The notes under the pieces were generated by a model. That model had not been told where the DNA came from and ran no database searches. It saw only the letters and a program-made list of their open reading frames with translations. A program made the translations under genes and the position numbers. Below, piece after piece: positions 49,061-61,414 of a DNA stretch of 64,000 nucleotides; within the stretch, counting starts at the first letter, position 1, and each line of letters opens with the position of its first letter. Source of the DNA: Ailanthus altissimus (taxonomy: Eukaryota > Streptophyta > Magnoliopsida > Sapindales > Simaroubaceae); contig OX327694.1 in the NCBI GenBank assembly GCA_946807835.1, positions 4,104,001 through 4,168,000 on the forward strand. The letters run 5' to 3'.

Positions 49061-50600
49061 TATATCTAACTGTCATAATGTACATGAGTTAGGTCTTCAT
49101 TGAACATTGAAGGAGAATAATGATAATCATTTAGAGGGTATAGCAGAAACACAATGGTTGTAATTGTTGGTGCTATACTACTCATTTGTTTGTTATTATA
49201 ACATGTGGGCATTTTAAAATCCAATGTAACTTTCAACACCATCACTGAAACGTTCACATATTTTTTCGAGCATACAATAGTCAAAATAAGTCCCACGATA
49301 TATAAAGTTTTCAATTTTTGATAACCTCAAGAAAGTACTTTTGCACCTTTTGATCCTTATTGAAATTTTGAGATTGGCCTTGTATTCTACTCTAATTGGT
49401 TCTAGGATCCTTTTTCTGAGACAAAGTCGTTCTCCTGTAAAAGAAAACACTTTAATACTCAAGTTAGTAAGCAATAAATAAATCTATACCATGTGTGGAA
49501 ATGTTTAACAAACAAAAGGGTTCTGTATTTAGGAGTTCTTGGAGATTGAACAAAGATTTCAAGAGAGCTATAAGTTCTTACTAATGCTTAGTTTTCTCAG
49601 TGTTTGTGTATCTATCAACCACTCTATGAATCTCTTATTGAATGAATGTAATTGAATTACGAGTGCCATTTTATAATGCAAATGTGTAGAATTTAATCTG
49701 AATGCAAACAATTATGATGAGATGAACTTTAATCCATTTCAAGATTAAAGTGGCTTAATTATATTCTAGACGAGTTCTAATCTTCCTTTAAGAGAAGTTT
49801 CACTGTAATTATTTTTTTAAGTTTAATTTATCTCCTAAGACAGAATATAATCCAATTCTTTGACTAAATTTATGACAAACAAGTCACATAATATAATTTT
49901 AATCAAATTGTGCTTTTATTATATTCAAATAATCAATTAAATCAAGATAAATCAAGAGGAAGCATTCAAAAACTTTACTCAAGTTCCTCGTTCGTTTCTT
50001 GTTAGAAAAATATAAAGGAACTTGAGTTCAAATAAAACTCTTTCACGTGCTTGAATTGGGGCATTTCTTGACTAGAAGGGCATTTAGATAATTTGCAGGC
50101 CTAATGAGTTTAGCTAATGTGTATATTTTCTTTATGCAATGAAGCTTTTATTAGGCTGAGTTACCAAGTTGTGCCTTAGCTAAATTTGGGCTCAACAGAT
50201 ACCCCCGTAATAAATGAAGTAGTGCACTATTATTTTGAAAAAGAAACCTTTGAGTGCATTGCTTCAGTTAAATGGCTTTCGACCAATTAAAGACAGGTCC
50301 TTTGGTTTTAAAACTCCTATCTGTCATGTTAGACATAATGTTTTGCAGAGACCTTAGGATTCAGGAAACACTTCTCTACTCCTAAAGAGACACGTTGTTC
50401 TCTTTTAACTAAGTATAAATAGGGACCGCTACTATATAAGCTTCAGACAAAGGAAATCCTAAAAGCCTTAGGTCTCATAATAAGTGAACTTGCTGCTAAT
50501 CATTTTTGCTTTAACTTCTTCACTATGATTCCTCTTTCAAAAATTCCCTATTTCAGTAGCAAAAATTCTTAATTTTGTTTACTTCTGCTCTTTCAATCTT
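49061..50600. other. Non-coding DNA between copia and Tat-like remnants
   Basis: No recognisable gene. A TTGGGCTCAACA segment near 50187 resembles the 3' end of a Tat-type LTR and may mark the start of the element whose ORF1 remnant follows. Confidence 0.35.
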
Positions 50601-52506
50601 AAGACAATGGTGAAGATATCAACACGTTCACTATTGCTGAGCTTAAGAAAGAGTTTGCTATTCCAAAGAATGTTGGGATATGAATTTTATCCAAGGGGGA
50701 ACCTCATTCTATCCAACGTAGGGAACATCTCCTATTCTCGAGCACCTCAAGTGCTTTAGCTTCCCAATTTCTCATTTGAGCCTTGAATTTCTTCATGTAA
50801 CGGGTCTCTTTATTGCAAATTCATCACACTATTTTTCATTTTCTTTAGGATGTCTTAATCCCAAACTACATGATGAACTCACCTTACTGCCTCACTATTT
50901 ACGATATCTTTATGACCTATAACATTATCTACACAAAGCAGAATCATTTATGGCAACCTAGGGGTTCAAGGAAATTCTTTGAGGAATTTGATGGCAAGTG
51001 TATTGGTTTTAAAGAGAGTGCGATCATCATCAATGGGAAATGGAAGAACCTAGCTCTTTCATTTGAATTTAATACTTCATTTAGAGCTTATGATTAGAAG
51101 ATTACCTTTTCCATTCCCTTAAGAGGGAATACTTCTTCAAGAAGTTATTTTGGAACTAACTGATCAATCATAAACATATCCACACTCCGATGGTACTAGA
51201 GAAGTTCTAGAACCTATTAAGAGTCCAGTTTCTATTATGTGCACTAACCCATGATAAGGGCTTGTGAACCCTTACTCCATTAGACCTGAGTATTGTTGTA
51301 GGGACTTATCTCTTTAATGCTAAGGGCTTTGCTCACAGAGTCACTTGGTTGGAGTTTCTTCTTGAGAAGGAATTCATTCTAAAAAGGGCGTTGGAAGACG
51401 AGGATATCTACTCTTTTCTATCTTACCACAGATTCTTTTTGGACATTAGTAAGTGAACCTTTTTGTTGATGAAAATTATTTTATAAGCCTGCTTCTGATG
51501 CTTTCGTTCCTTTTTTGTAGTGGCTTATGTAAAGTCCGTGCGGGTGTCTCAAGATAGAGAGATAATAGATTTCTCTTTATCTGATCAACCTATGGAGTCT
51601 AGCAAAGGTTCAGGTGCTGGTGATGTTTCTAGGATGGTTCCCTATGAGGAGCCATCTGTTATAGTCAAAATGGGTCTTTATGACCTATTTTTGTAGAGCT
51701 GGAGTCTTTCGTTCCTCCTAAAGAAGTCTTATCGATTCTAAGGTCTCAAGTGCTGAAAAGGGAAGCTAAAATGCCTTGTACTAATTTTCTTTTGTTTCTT
51801 TTTCTATAAAACGTTACTAATCTTATTTATCTTGTGTTTCAACGCTCCAATCTTTCATGGAGGACCTCCCAGATGTGTTATCTAACTTATTTCTCTTCGA
51901 AAGCCACAGAGTAAGAGGAAAGCTTCCAATGTCCTAAGAGGTGCAAAGAAGAGCTCCAAAGCTGTTTCGAGTAGCACTGGGATCCAAGCGTCGACTGCAA
52001 AGAGTCAATCAATTTTGAAACCTACAATTCTAGAGGTTTCAGAGGTCATCAAGCCCATTGCTCAAGTGTCACCGACTTTTGAGCCTACTACCCAAATGCC
52101 ACCAATTTTTGATCTTGTTGCTCAAGAGCCATCAGTTTCTTCTGAGGAGGTTTCGTTAAGTGAGGCAATAAAATATTTTTCAAGCATGGCTGAGGTTCTT
52201 TTCGAGGAAGTGCCGCCTTTAAATAATGCAAAACCTCAAGTCAGGACTGACGCTGGCACAAGTATGCCAAAGGAAAAGTATAGCCCAAGTCTTGATGCGA
52301 GGTTTGCTCTTAGTAATTCCTTTTCTTAGTTATTTTAATTTTTTCTTTTACTTATTTTCTAGAACTCACTCGAGGTTTCGATTTGCAGGAAGTACTTCAG
52401 TGTTCAAGGTTTCTGACTCAGATACAGATGCTGCCCCCTCCGTTGGAGTGGAAACGAAAGAGAGTTCTCGTAGGTGTGAGGGAGTTCTAATTGCCCTTAA
52501 GTGCTA
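50600..52506 (+). pseudogene. Tat-like Ty3/gypsy ORF1 (gag-like) remnant
   Basis: Broken reading frames give SPFALEFLHVTRVSLLQIH-like sequence (LEFLHVTRVSLLQIH), YDIFMTYNIIYTKQNHLWQP, KFFEEFDGKCIGFKESAIII and NGKWKNLALSFEFN, then a Pro/Val/Glu-rich stretch (TQMPPIFDLVAQEPSVSSEE). The order resembles the 'putative gypsy-type transposon' domain of Tat-lineage elements, like the remnant at 14.5 kb. Stops and frameshifts occur throughout. No protease or reverse transcriptase follows before the next repeat. Confidence 0.45.
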
Positions 52507-52924
52507 GTATACTTATAACCTCATAAATTTTATTTTGCTATTATATAATTGTCTTACAAATACATCTTCAATTCTAATATACAATACATTTTTTGATATA
52601 TTCAAATTAAATGGTGGTATTGGAGGCAAAAACTAAAATGAGTTTTCTTCTTGAACTATATCTTCTTTTGCATAGGGACATACTCATCATGTAGCCCATG
52701 AACAAAAGTTTTAGAATCATAACATGGTCTGCCCTTTAGTATGTCATTCAATCAATCGACTTCCATTTCATAATCATCATTCTCATAATTATCATCATTT
52801 TCATCATTGTTTTTAGCATCATTACCAATATGATAACCGACATCATTACAACCATCATCATTCGCATAATCATCGTCATTTTCATTATCATAACCAATAT
52901 CATTATCAATATCATAACCAACAT
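52507..52924 (+). mobile_element. Second copy of the copia LTR end/leader segment
   Basis: Homologous to 48657-49060 from TATACTTATAACCTCATAAA through a decayed primer-binding site (TGGTGGTATTGGAGGC) to the ATTATCATCATTTTCATC-rich tract (52745-52924). It is cut by the Athila-like 5' LTR at 52925. Confidence 0.6.
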
Positions 52925-54359
52925 CGATGAACACTTGAAATTACACATTTAATAAGAGTTTTATATGATTGTTTTGTATTACTAGTGTATTTAATTTTCT
53001 TAACTTAAGTATGTTTACAATATTATACCAAATTATCTTTTAACTATTTTGTGGTAGGTTCGGTAAAATATGCATAACTTTCTACCTAAAGATCCAATTG
53101 AGGTGATGCTTAATCCTGTAAAGAGCTGACTCAATGAGCTAACATATTTTATTTCACAAAGCATTTGAAATTTGAGTGTTTAGAGGGTGAAAATGGCCTA
53201 GAACAGAACTGATCTGCAGTACAGGCTCAGTTTGAACAATCATCAGTATTTGACACATAACTATAGAAATACGTATCTAATACATATGAGATCACTTAAT
53301 TTGAAAATATAATAGACTTATCTACAACTTTGATGTTTTGAGTGACAGTTAATTCGGATCACATCAGTTCCAAATTGGATAATTAAGTGGGTACCCTAGT
53401 GATAATCAATGCAAATTATTTTGCCACCATTCTTGACTTTCATCAACCAAGTGGTTCCCTCCAAATTTGTCTCAATTTATCCACGTTTTTATATAAATAG
53501 GTGGCTTTTTTATGCCTAAATGATGTAATTAGAAAGTTAGAATTTAGTTCAAAATATTTGTCCTTTGTATCCATTTCTTTGTAATATTATTTCTCTTATT
53601 TACTATTAAATCATGTTATTTCTTCTTCCATTTCTTTTCTTTTTCTTTAGTTTTATTATGTCAAAATAATTTTCTTTAAGCTAAAGTGAAAGCGTGAAGC
53701 TATTGGCAAGGTAATAAGATATGTTTAATATTTATTCATGAATTTAATACTTCATTTTTAAGTTATGCAAATTTATATATGATGTATTTATTTTGTTTGT
53801 AGAATTAATACCCTTTCTTCTAAAGTGATGATTTTTGATTTATTATTGACAAACTTAATACTTGGCACAATAAATTCTTGAAACCATTTACAAGATTTGG
53901 TGTATATAACCTTTCTTGTAAAGTGAGAGTCTTGATTTATTGTAGACAAATATAAAGATTGACATAATAAATAATTGAACCCATTTATAAGATTTGGTGT
54001 ATAATAATTGATAGAAATAAATACTAATCAATATATAAATGATGATAAACTTTAATTAATTGTTATATTTTTCGGTTGGAACCTCCTTTATGTGAGGATT
54101 CCAATTGAATTATAAAAAAAGTTAAATATATTCTTACTTCTTATGCTAAGAGTGAATTCCCCTAACCCTAGCTTTTTATTTGAGTTGGTTAATTGAAATA
54201 ATATTTGCAAACATCTTATACTGTATTAATTATCTTAAAAGTATTTATAATTTGTAATTTTAATTCTACTTCCCTGTGGATCGACTCTGTTCTCATCAGG
54301 TTATTTATTACTTCTACAATTCTGCACTTGGGAATAACTCCTATATTCTGGACGTGTCA
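52925..54359 (+). repeat. 5' LTR of the Athila-like element
   Basis: The 1435-bp LTR starts CGATGAACACTTG (3' LTR and related copies start TGATGAAC, so the first T is mutated) and ends GGACGTGTCA. A TATA box (TATATAAATAGG) lies at about 53490. An internal duplication of about 110 bp is visible (about 53800-53910 and 53910-54005, both ending ACAAGATTTGGTGTAT or a close variant), absent or reduced in the solo copy at 26.5 kb. Confidence 0.88.
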
Positions 54360-54365
54360 AGTTTT

Positions 54366-54383
54366 TGGCGCCGTTGCCGGGGA
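54366..54383 (+). other. Primer-binding site, tRNA-Asp type
   Basis: TGGCGCCGTTGCCGGGGA, six bases after the LTR end, is complementary to the 3' end of plant tRNA-Asp (..CCCCGGCAACGGCGCCA). This primer is typical of Athila-group elements. Confidence 0.88.
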
Positions 54384-54432
54384 GGTAATATTAATATTTT
54401 ATTTTGTTGTTGTTTGTTTGTTTATTTATTTT

Positions 54433-54725
54433 CATGGAAGGCTAAGCCTCCTAATGTACTTTACTTTATTTATTATTTGCTTTTATTTTCGTTTTTTTAA
54501 TTTTCATGAAAGGCTAAGCCTCATAACTTATTTTAGTTTATTTATTATTATTTTTACTTTTTATTTTCATGGAAGGCTGAGCCTCCTACTATTTATTTAT
54601 TTATTATTCTGTTTTTATTTTCGCCTTTTATTTTCATAGAAGGCTGAGCCTCCTAACGTGCTTTATTTATTATTCTGTTTTTATTTTCGCTTTTTATTTT
54701 CATGGAAGGCCGAGCCTCCTAACGT
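54433..54725 (+). repeat. Five tandem hairpin repeats in the Athila leader
   Basis: TTTTCATGGAAGGCTGAGCC and variants recur with CAT near 54433, 54505, 54568, 54635 and 54701 (period 63-72 bp), separated by T/A-rich spacers. Each contains the short inverted repeat AGGCT-N-AGCCT. They lie between the primer-binding site and gag. Confidence 0.75.
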
Positions 54726-54896
54726 GCTTTATTTATTTTTCTATTTATTATATAATCTAACATTACTAATCTAACTTCTAATTATTTATCTTTATTTATC
54801 TTTTGGTTTTTTTCTATTTTATTTACTTGTGTTTAATATTTATTTTTCTCTTATTTGTATTATTTATTGTTATTGTATTTCATTTTTTTTCTTTTT

Positions 54897-56640
54897 ATGA
54901 GTGGTTGGTTTCGAGATCCCAATTCTCATCGTTTGGTGAAAGGTAATTGCAAAGCTTCCTTTGATAATTTGTTAAATTCTTCTTCATCTTCTCATTCTTT
55001 ACTAATTAACACCATGAGCGAAAATCAAATTGAGGGACTCATAGACCTAGGGGACAACCAGTCTCAACATAATGACCATAATCGACTTAGGACACTTAGA
55101 GACTATATGAACCCTACATGAACCGGTGCACCATCTTGCTTAATTTTTTCTCCGGATGCAACGCATTTTAATTTTGAGCCAGACATTATCCAACTTTTAC
55201 CCACTTTTTATGGATTAGATGCAGAGAACCCTTATCTACATCTAAGAGAATTTAAAAAAGTGTGTAACACGTATAATGATCAAAATTGTAGCATGAACAC
55301 AATTCGACTTAAGCTTTTCCCTTTTTCTTTAAAAGATAAAGCTAAAACATGGCTACAAAACCTTAGGCAAGGATCCATTTCTTTATGGGATGAGATGCAA
55401 CAATAATTCATGAAAAAGGTTTTTCCCTCCCATAGAACAAATTCTTTCAAAAGATAAATCACCACTTTTACCCAAAAACCAGGAGAGACCCTTTACCAAT
55501 ATTGGGAAAGGTATAAAGAAATACTTAATACCTGTCCCCATCATGGCTTTGAAACATGGAGACTAGTCTCAAATTTCTATGAGGGCTTAACACCCTAAGT
55601 TAGGCAAATGGTAGAAATGATGTGTAATGGAACATTTGAGTAAAAAGACCCAGAAGAGGCAATGAGCTATCTTGACTTACTAGCAGAAAATGCTCAAAAT
55701 TGGCATACTGCTGGTACTTGTGAGGCACTTAGCAAAACTTAAACCACTACATCTAGTGGGGGTATTTATCATCTTAGGGAAGACCATGACTTTCAAACCA
55801 AATTAACATCCCTTGCTAGAAAAGTCGAAACCTTAGAATTGAAAAAGAATGGTCAAATAAAATCTGTTCAAGAAATTGTGTGTCACATTTGTGAAACCCA
55901 TGATCACTCTACCAATGAATGCCCAACTTTGCCTGTATTTAGGGAATGTCTCCATGAATAAGCCAATGTTCTAAACACGTTCAAGCGGTCAAACAATAAC
56001 TTATATTCACAAAACTATAATCCTTGATGACGAAATCACCCGAAGTTTAGTTGGAGGAATGACACTCAAGCACAGACTTCACAACTACCTTTCCAACCAC
56101 ACCAAAACTTTCAAAACTATCAAGGTTATGCACCATATGTCCCATATCCTAAAAACTTCTTGAAGAAACCTTGCATATATTCATTGAAAAACAAGAGTCT
56201 GTTAATTCTCAAAATGCTCAAACATTTGCTGTTTTGAAAGATACTCTTGCTAAATTTGCATATGTACTGAACATTCATGAGAAAGGAAAATTTCCTTCTC
56301 AACCACAGCCAAACTCCAAAGGACAACATAACTCAAATGCATGTAGTTCAGGAAGTCAACACATGGATCAAGTTAAAGCAATTATCACTCTTCGGAGTGG
56401 TAAAATTATTGAAAAAGAAATTCTTGAACCTCATGAGAGCGATGAATCAATCTCTAAGAGTAAGGAAAATGTTGAACCTACACCTAATGAAGAAAACTCC
56501 AAACCCTTACCTCCACCTCTATTTTCTCATGCATTACGTAATACTAAGAATATGAATAACAATCCTGAAATTTTTGAAATCTTCAAACAGGTAAAAGTTA
56601 ATATTCATTTACTAGATGCTATTAAATAGGTTCCCTCTTA
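54897..56640 (+). pseudogene. Athila-type gag (broken)
   Basis: From ATG 54897 the reading frame gives SGWFRDPNSHRLVKGN, a poly-Ser stretch, then after a stop HFNFEPDIIQLLPTFYGLDA, LKLFPFSLKDKAKTWLQNL, TFTQKPGETLYQYWERYKEI and a CCHC zinc knuckle (CHICETHDHSTNEC). The C-terminal part includes MDQVKAIITLRSGKII, the usual gag/protease linker. Gag packages element RNA into virus-like particles. At least six in-frame stops and a frameshift near 56180 make it non-functional. Confidence 0.85.
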
Positions 56641-56749
56641 TGCAAATTTTTTGAAAGATTTATGTACAGTAAAACGAAAATTGAATGTGAAAAAGAAAGT
56701 ATTTTTAGCTGAACAAGTAAGTACTATTCTTTAAAACAATAATGCTTTG

Positions 56750-59700
56750 AAATATAAAGACCTTGGTTGTTCTATAATTTCATATATTATTGGAAGTCAT
56801 AAAATTGAACAAGCCTTACTTGATCTTGGTGCTAGTGTGAATTTATTGTCGTATTCAATTTATCAGCAGCTCAATCTCGGGGAGTTAAAATAAACCTCTG
56901 TAACTCTTTTACTTACCGATAGATCAATAAAAGTACCAAGAGGGACAATGGAAGATGTTTTAGTTCAAGTTGATAAATTCATATATCTTGTGAATTTTAT
57001 TGTCTTGGACACAGAACCTGTTAAAGGATGCAATCCGATACCTGTTATTTTAAGTCGTCCATTTTTAGCAATTTCTAACGCTTTGATTAATTACAGAAAT
57101 GGAGCAATGAAGCTTTCATTTGGAAACATGATACTTAAACTCAATGTTTTCAATATATGTAAGCAACCATATGAAGGAGAGGATGAAAGTGAAGAAGGCG
57201 ACATGATTGAAACGATTGTAAATGATCATATTCAAAAAGGGAGTTCTACCGATCCCTTAAAAATGTGTTTAATAAATTCATTTAAGTCAAATATACAATT
57301 AGATCCTGAAATCTCTGACATATGTTCTTTACTTGATTGTGCACAGGTGATTGAAAATAAAGAATGGAAACTAAAGTTTGAAGAATTGGGAGAAAATGAG
57401 GATAAACAGAATGAAATTTCAAAGTTGGAGTTAAAACCTTTGCCTAAAGGATTGAAATATGCATTTCTTAGAGAGAAACAAACTTACCCGGTGGTAATCT
57501 CTTCTACACTCACAGTTGAACAAGAAGGTAAGTTGATTGAATTATTGAAAATGCATAAAAATGCAATTGGGTGGACTTTAAAAGACATAAATGGTATTAA
57601 TCCTCTGATTTGCACACATAGAATACACCTAGAGGATAATGCCAAAACTTCCCAATAATCTCAAAGGAGATTAAATCCACATATGAAAGAGGTAGTGAGA
57701 GTTGAAGTTCTCAAATTACTTGAAGTAGGAATCATCCATCCTATCTTAGATAGTAAGTGGGTAAGTCTTACTTAGGTAGTACCAAAAAAATCTGGAATCA
57801 TAGTCATTGAAAATAAAAAAGGTGAGTTAATACCAACTCGAGTCTCATCTAGTTGGAGGATGTGCATAGATTATAGAAAGTTGAATTCGGCCACTAGAAA
57901 AGACTATTTTTCTTTACTATTCTTTGATCAAATTATTGAAAGAGTAGCAGGACATCCATACTATTACTTTCTAGATGGTTACTCTGGATATTATCAAATT
58001 TCCATAGCACTAAAGGACCAAGAAAAGACTACATTCACATGCCCTTTTAGAACCTTTACTTTTAGAAGAATGCCTTTTAGACTTTGTAATGCCCCAGTAA
58101 TATTTCAGAGATGTATGTTAAGCATTTTTAGTGACATGATTGAGCATTATTTAGAAGTTTTCATGGATGATTTAACTGTGTTTGGAAATTCTTTTGATAA
58201 TTGTCTTGGAAAACTTAGAAAAAGTCTTAAAAAGATGTGAAGAAAAGAGTCTTGTATTGAATTTGGAAAAATATCATTGCATTGTTACTTCTGGAATTAT
58301 TTTAGGACATATAGTATCTTCTAAAGGAATTGAAGTGGATAAGGCAAAATTCGAACTCATTACATATTTGCCTCCACAAAAAACAGTCAGAGAAGTCCGA
58401 TCCTTTTTAGGACATGCTGGATTCTATAAGAGGTTCATAAAAAACTTTAGTGCTATATCTAAACCTTTTTGTAACCTCTTAGCAAAAGATGTATCATTTA
58501 AGTGGACTCAAGAGTGTTAAAATTCATTTGAAAAATTAATTGGCCTCTTAACATCTGCTCCTATTATACAATCTCCTGACTGGTCTTTACCTTTTGAGCT
58601 AATGTGTGATGCTAGTGACTATGCTGTTGGTGCTGTATTGGGACAAAGAAAGGAAGGTAAATCCTATGTAATTTATTACACAAGTAGAACTTTAAACAAT
58701 GCACAAATGAATTACACAACAACTGAAAAAGAACTACTTGCTTTAATATTTGCATTAGACAAATTTCGTTCTTACTTAATTGGTTCTTCAACTATTGTAT
58801 TTACTGACCATGCTGCTGTAAGGTACTTAATGTCAAAACAGGATGCAAAACCAAGGCTGATTCGATGGATTCTATTGCTTGAAGAATTTATTATCACTGT
58901 CAAGGATAAGAAAGGAGCTGAGAATGTTGTTGCAGATCACTTATCAAGACTCACACCAGATTCATCAACAGAAATAACACCTATTAATGATTCTTTTCCC
59001 AATGAATTTTTATTTTCTACTATTACAATGCCTGGTATGCTAATATTGTTAATTTTCTTACAACAGGAGAAATGCCACCTCAATGGAATGCTCAAGACAA
59101 AAGAAAATTTTTAACTGAGGTGAGAAAGTTTTATTGGGATGATCCTTATCTCTTCAAATATTGTCGTGATCAAATATTTCAAAGATGCATACCTGACAAT
59201 GAGGTAAGTAAAGTTATTAAATTTTGTCATTATGAAGCATGTGGGGGACATTTCTCATTAAAGAAAACAGCTGCAAAAATCTTGCAGTATGAATTTTATT
59301 GGCCCACTTTATTTAAAGATACTCATGCATTTTGTATAACGTGTGAAAATTGTCAAAAGTTGGAATCAATTTCAAAACGAAACATGATGCTTTTGAACCC
59401 TATTCTTGTTATTAAAATATTTGATTGTTGGGGGATAGATTTCATAGAACAATTTTCGTTATCATTTTGATTTACGTATATCTTAGTTGCTGTAGATTAT
59501 GTCTCAAAATGGATTGAGGCTATTCCATGTCGAAATAATGACCATAAAACAGTTATGAAATTTTTGAAAGAAAATATCTTAAGTCGATTTGGAATCCTTC
59601 AAGCCATTATAAGTGATGGGGGTAAGCATTTTTGTAATAGACCATTTAAAACATTAATGAAAAAATATGGTATTACTAATAAGTTGCCGCCCCTTATCAT

Positions 59701-60303
59701 CCTCAGACAAGTGGACAAGTTGAATTAGCAAATAGGGAGATAAAACAAATTTTAGAAAAAATTGTAAACCTAAATCGCAAAGATTAGTCTTTATGACTAA
59801 ATGATGCACTGTGGGCTTATAGAACTACTTTTAAAACTTCATTGGGTATGTCTCCCTATAGGATAGTTTATGGAAAACCTTGTCACTTACCTGTGGAACT
59901 TGAGCATAAAGCCTATTGGACTATTAAAACTTTTAATGAAAATCTTAATTCTGCTAGACACATACGTAAATTACAAATAAATGAACTTGAAGAATTAAGA
60001 AATGATGCATATGAGAATTCAAAAATTCATAAAGCTAAAATTAAAGCTTTTCATGACAAAAAAATTTAGAGAAAAACATTTGACACTGGTCAGAAGGTTT
60101 TGCTTTATAATTCTCGACTTCACATATTCCCTGAAAAATTAAGATCAAGATGGAAGTACCCTTATAGAACAATTGACATTGAAAATCCTAAAAATGGGAA
60201 TGTGTTTAAGGTAAATGGGCAAAGACTCAAGCCATTTCTAGAAAACCAAGCTTTTCATGAAGAATTTATGTCCCTATCGGATCCTTGTTATGAGACCAAT
60301 TAA
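56750..60303 (+). pseudogene. Athila-type pol: protease, reverse transcriptase, RNase H, integrase (broken)
   Basis: The domains are in the Ty3/gypsy order. Protease has DLGAS at about 56822. Reverse transcriptase has CIDYRKLNSATRKD (about 57862), the FLDGYSGYYQI block and the catalytic FMDD (about 58160, a YxDD variant). RNase H (58590-58960) has [14 protein letters not shown] and TTEKELLA. Integrase has an HHCC zinc region (about 59205-59365), GIDF near 59437, SDGG near 59612, a frameshift just before the [10 protein letters not shown] block (about 59717), and [15 protein letters not shown] near the end. Stops near 57656, 57775, 58518, 59468 and 60067 and at least one frameshift disable it. 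The coding order and spacing are otherwise complete. Confidence 0.88.
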
Positions 60304-60337
60304 TCTTTGTTTTATATATTTATATATATTTATTTTT

Positions 60338-60363
60338 TTCTAACATTTTTTTTTTACTTACAG
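60338..60363 (+). promoter_or_regulatory. Putative 3' splice acceptor just after pol
   Basis: CTAAC (60340-60344), a run of about ten T and TTACAG (60358-60363) form a textbook plant branch point, pyrimidine tract and acceptor 35-60 bp after the pol stop codon. A spliced sub-genomic RNA from the LTR could place the downstream cargo ORFs near a 5' end. This is inference. Confidence 0.4.
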
Positions 60364-60510
60364 GTTAATTTAGTAGTTTTGTTAAAGTTTTATTTTACAC
60401 CCCGGTTAAGTGGCGGATAACGGTACTCCGTGATATTTCAAGTCGATTTTGTCAGTTTTCCATAATTACTGATATCTTCTCTTCTTCCCCATTTTTTTTA
60501 AAAAAAAATA

Positions 60511-61180
60511 GATGACATTCTAAAGAATTTGAAAAAGCGTTTTCCCTCATTGCCTCAAAATTCCTTGAAGAAAATTTATCAAGCAAGATATGAAAGATTA
60601 ACGTTATTAATGATTATGAATATACCTGTTGATTTACGTTGGTTAATTGAAGTCAAAGTTCGATTGACAGGTGAATTTTCAGACTCATTAATTTCCTACA
60701 TGCCTGGCTTAGGTAAAAGCTCTTTTTCGAAAAAATGAAGAACAAAACGATTAAATGTTTGTTACAAGTGTGAACGCACAACTTGCAACACACGTTGCCA
60801 CACTTTAGGAATGGTGTCTGTAAATCGCGAAGATAAAATTAGGTTCATTAAGAATAACATGAGTAAGGAGTCTTTAGATAATATCTTATCGACTCTTGAG
60901 AAGCATCCTAGTGGATATGTGCATATTGTAATTCGTGAATTATGAGACGTATTCTTAAAAGAACAGAAGCGGTACAGTCTCGAGAATCTGACTTTAAAAG
61001 ATACTGTTTGCCAATTTATAAGAAAATTAGATGAGAAACCTATCCTTGACCCATAGAGAGCGTTTAAGCCGTTACTGGACGTAAAACCAGATGAAGATGT
61101 GAGCCACAATCACAACTACTTGTATATATTTACTATAGCTGTTATTTTTAAATGTTTCATTTCAAACTCAAACGTCTTTT
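60511..61180 (+). pseudogene. Broken Cys-rich basic ORF resembling RNA-virus nucleic-acid-binding proteins
   Basis: One frame, with stops at 60736, about 60943 and about 61054, encodes a helical N-terminal part (FPSLPQNSLKKIYQARYERL; NIPVDLRWLIEVKVRLTGEF), then GKSSFSKK, a stop most simply read as a decayed Arg codon, RTKRLNVCYKCERTTCNTRC, then NREDKIRFIKNN and GYVHIVIREL. A Gly-x-Ser-x-(F/Y)-x-Lys-basic cluster directly followed by a CxxC...C zinc-finger-like motif is the hallmark of the small nucleic-acid-binding/silencing-suppressor proteins of plant Betaflexiviridae. Position between pol and LOG, in the slot where Athila elements carry an env-like ORF, is unusual. No start ATG is preserved. 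The resemblance is by motif only. Confidence 0.45.
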
Positions 61181-61340
61181 CAATAATCAACCACCTATAA
61201 TCTTTTTTGAAAATTTTGCATTTTAAGCTGACAACCCATGTAACTTTTCCAGCTAACAAATTGAAAATTGGTAAAAAGGTGTTGAATATTGTATTTCAAG
61301 CCAACAACCATATGACTTAACTTTGCAATACCTTTTGACT

Positions 61341-61414
61341 TTATAAATACATTGCATTATTTCTGCATCTTTGTACAAACTCAAAATTATTCAAGAAAGA
61401 GGGTGAGTGTAATC
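61341..61414 (+). promoter_or_regulatory. Internal TATA box and leader of the element-borne LOG
   Basis: TTTATAAATACATTG (61341 onward), then CTGCATCTTTGTACAAACTC and GGTGAGTGTAATC, correspond base for base, with few changes, to the promoter and leader of the intact LOG (17293-17362, minus). The cargo gene therefore came with its own core promoter. Confidence 0.7.

Noticed and set aside
52748..52948. Met/Asp-rich minus-strand ORFs
   Set aside because: They are translations of an imperfect ATC/TCAT-rich simple repeat.
60762..61109. Minus-strand 115-codon ORF
   Set aside because: It is antisense to the cysteine-rich cargo ORF, whose plus-strand frame has coherent zinc-finger-like motifs.
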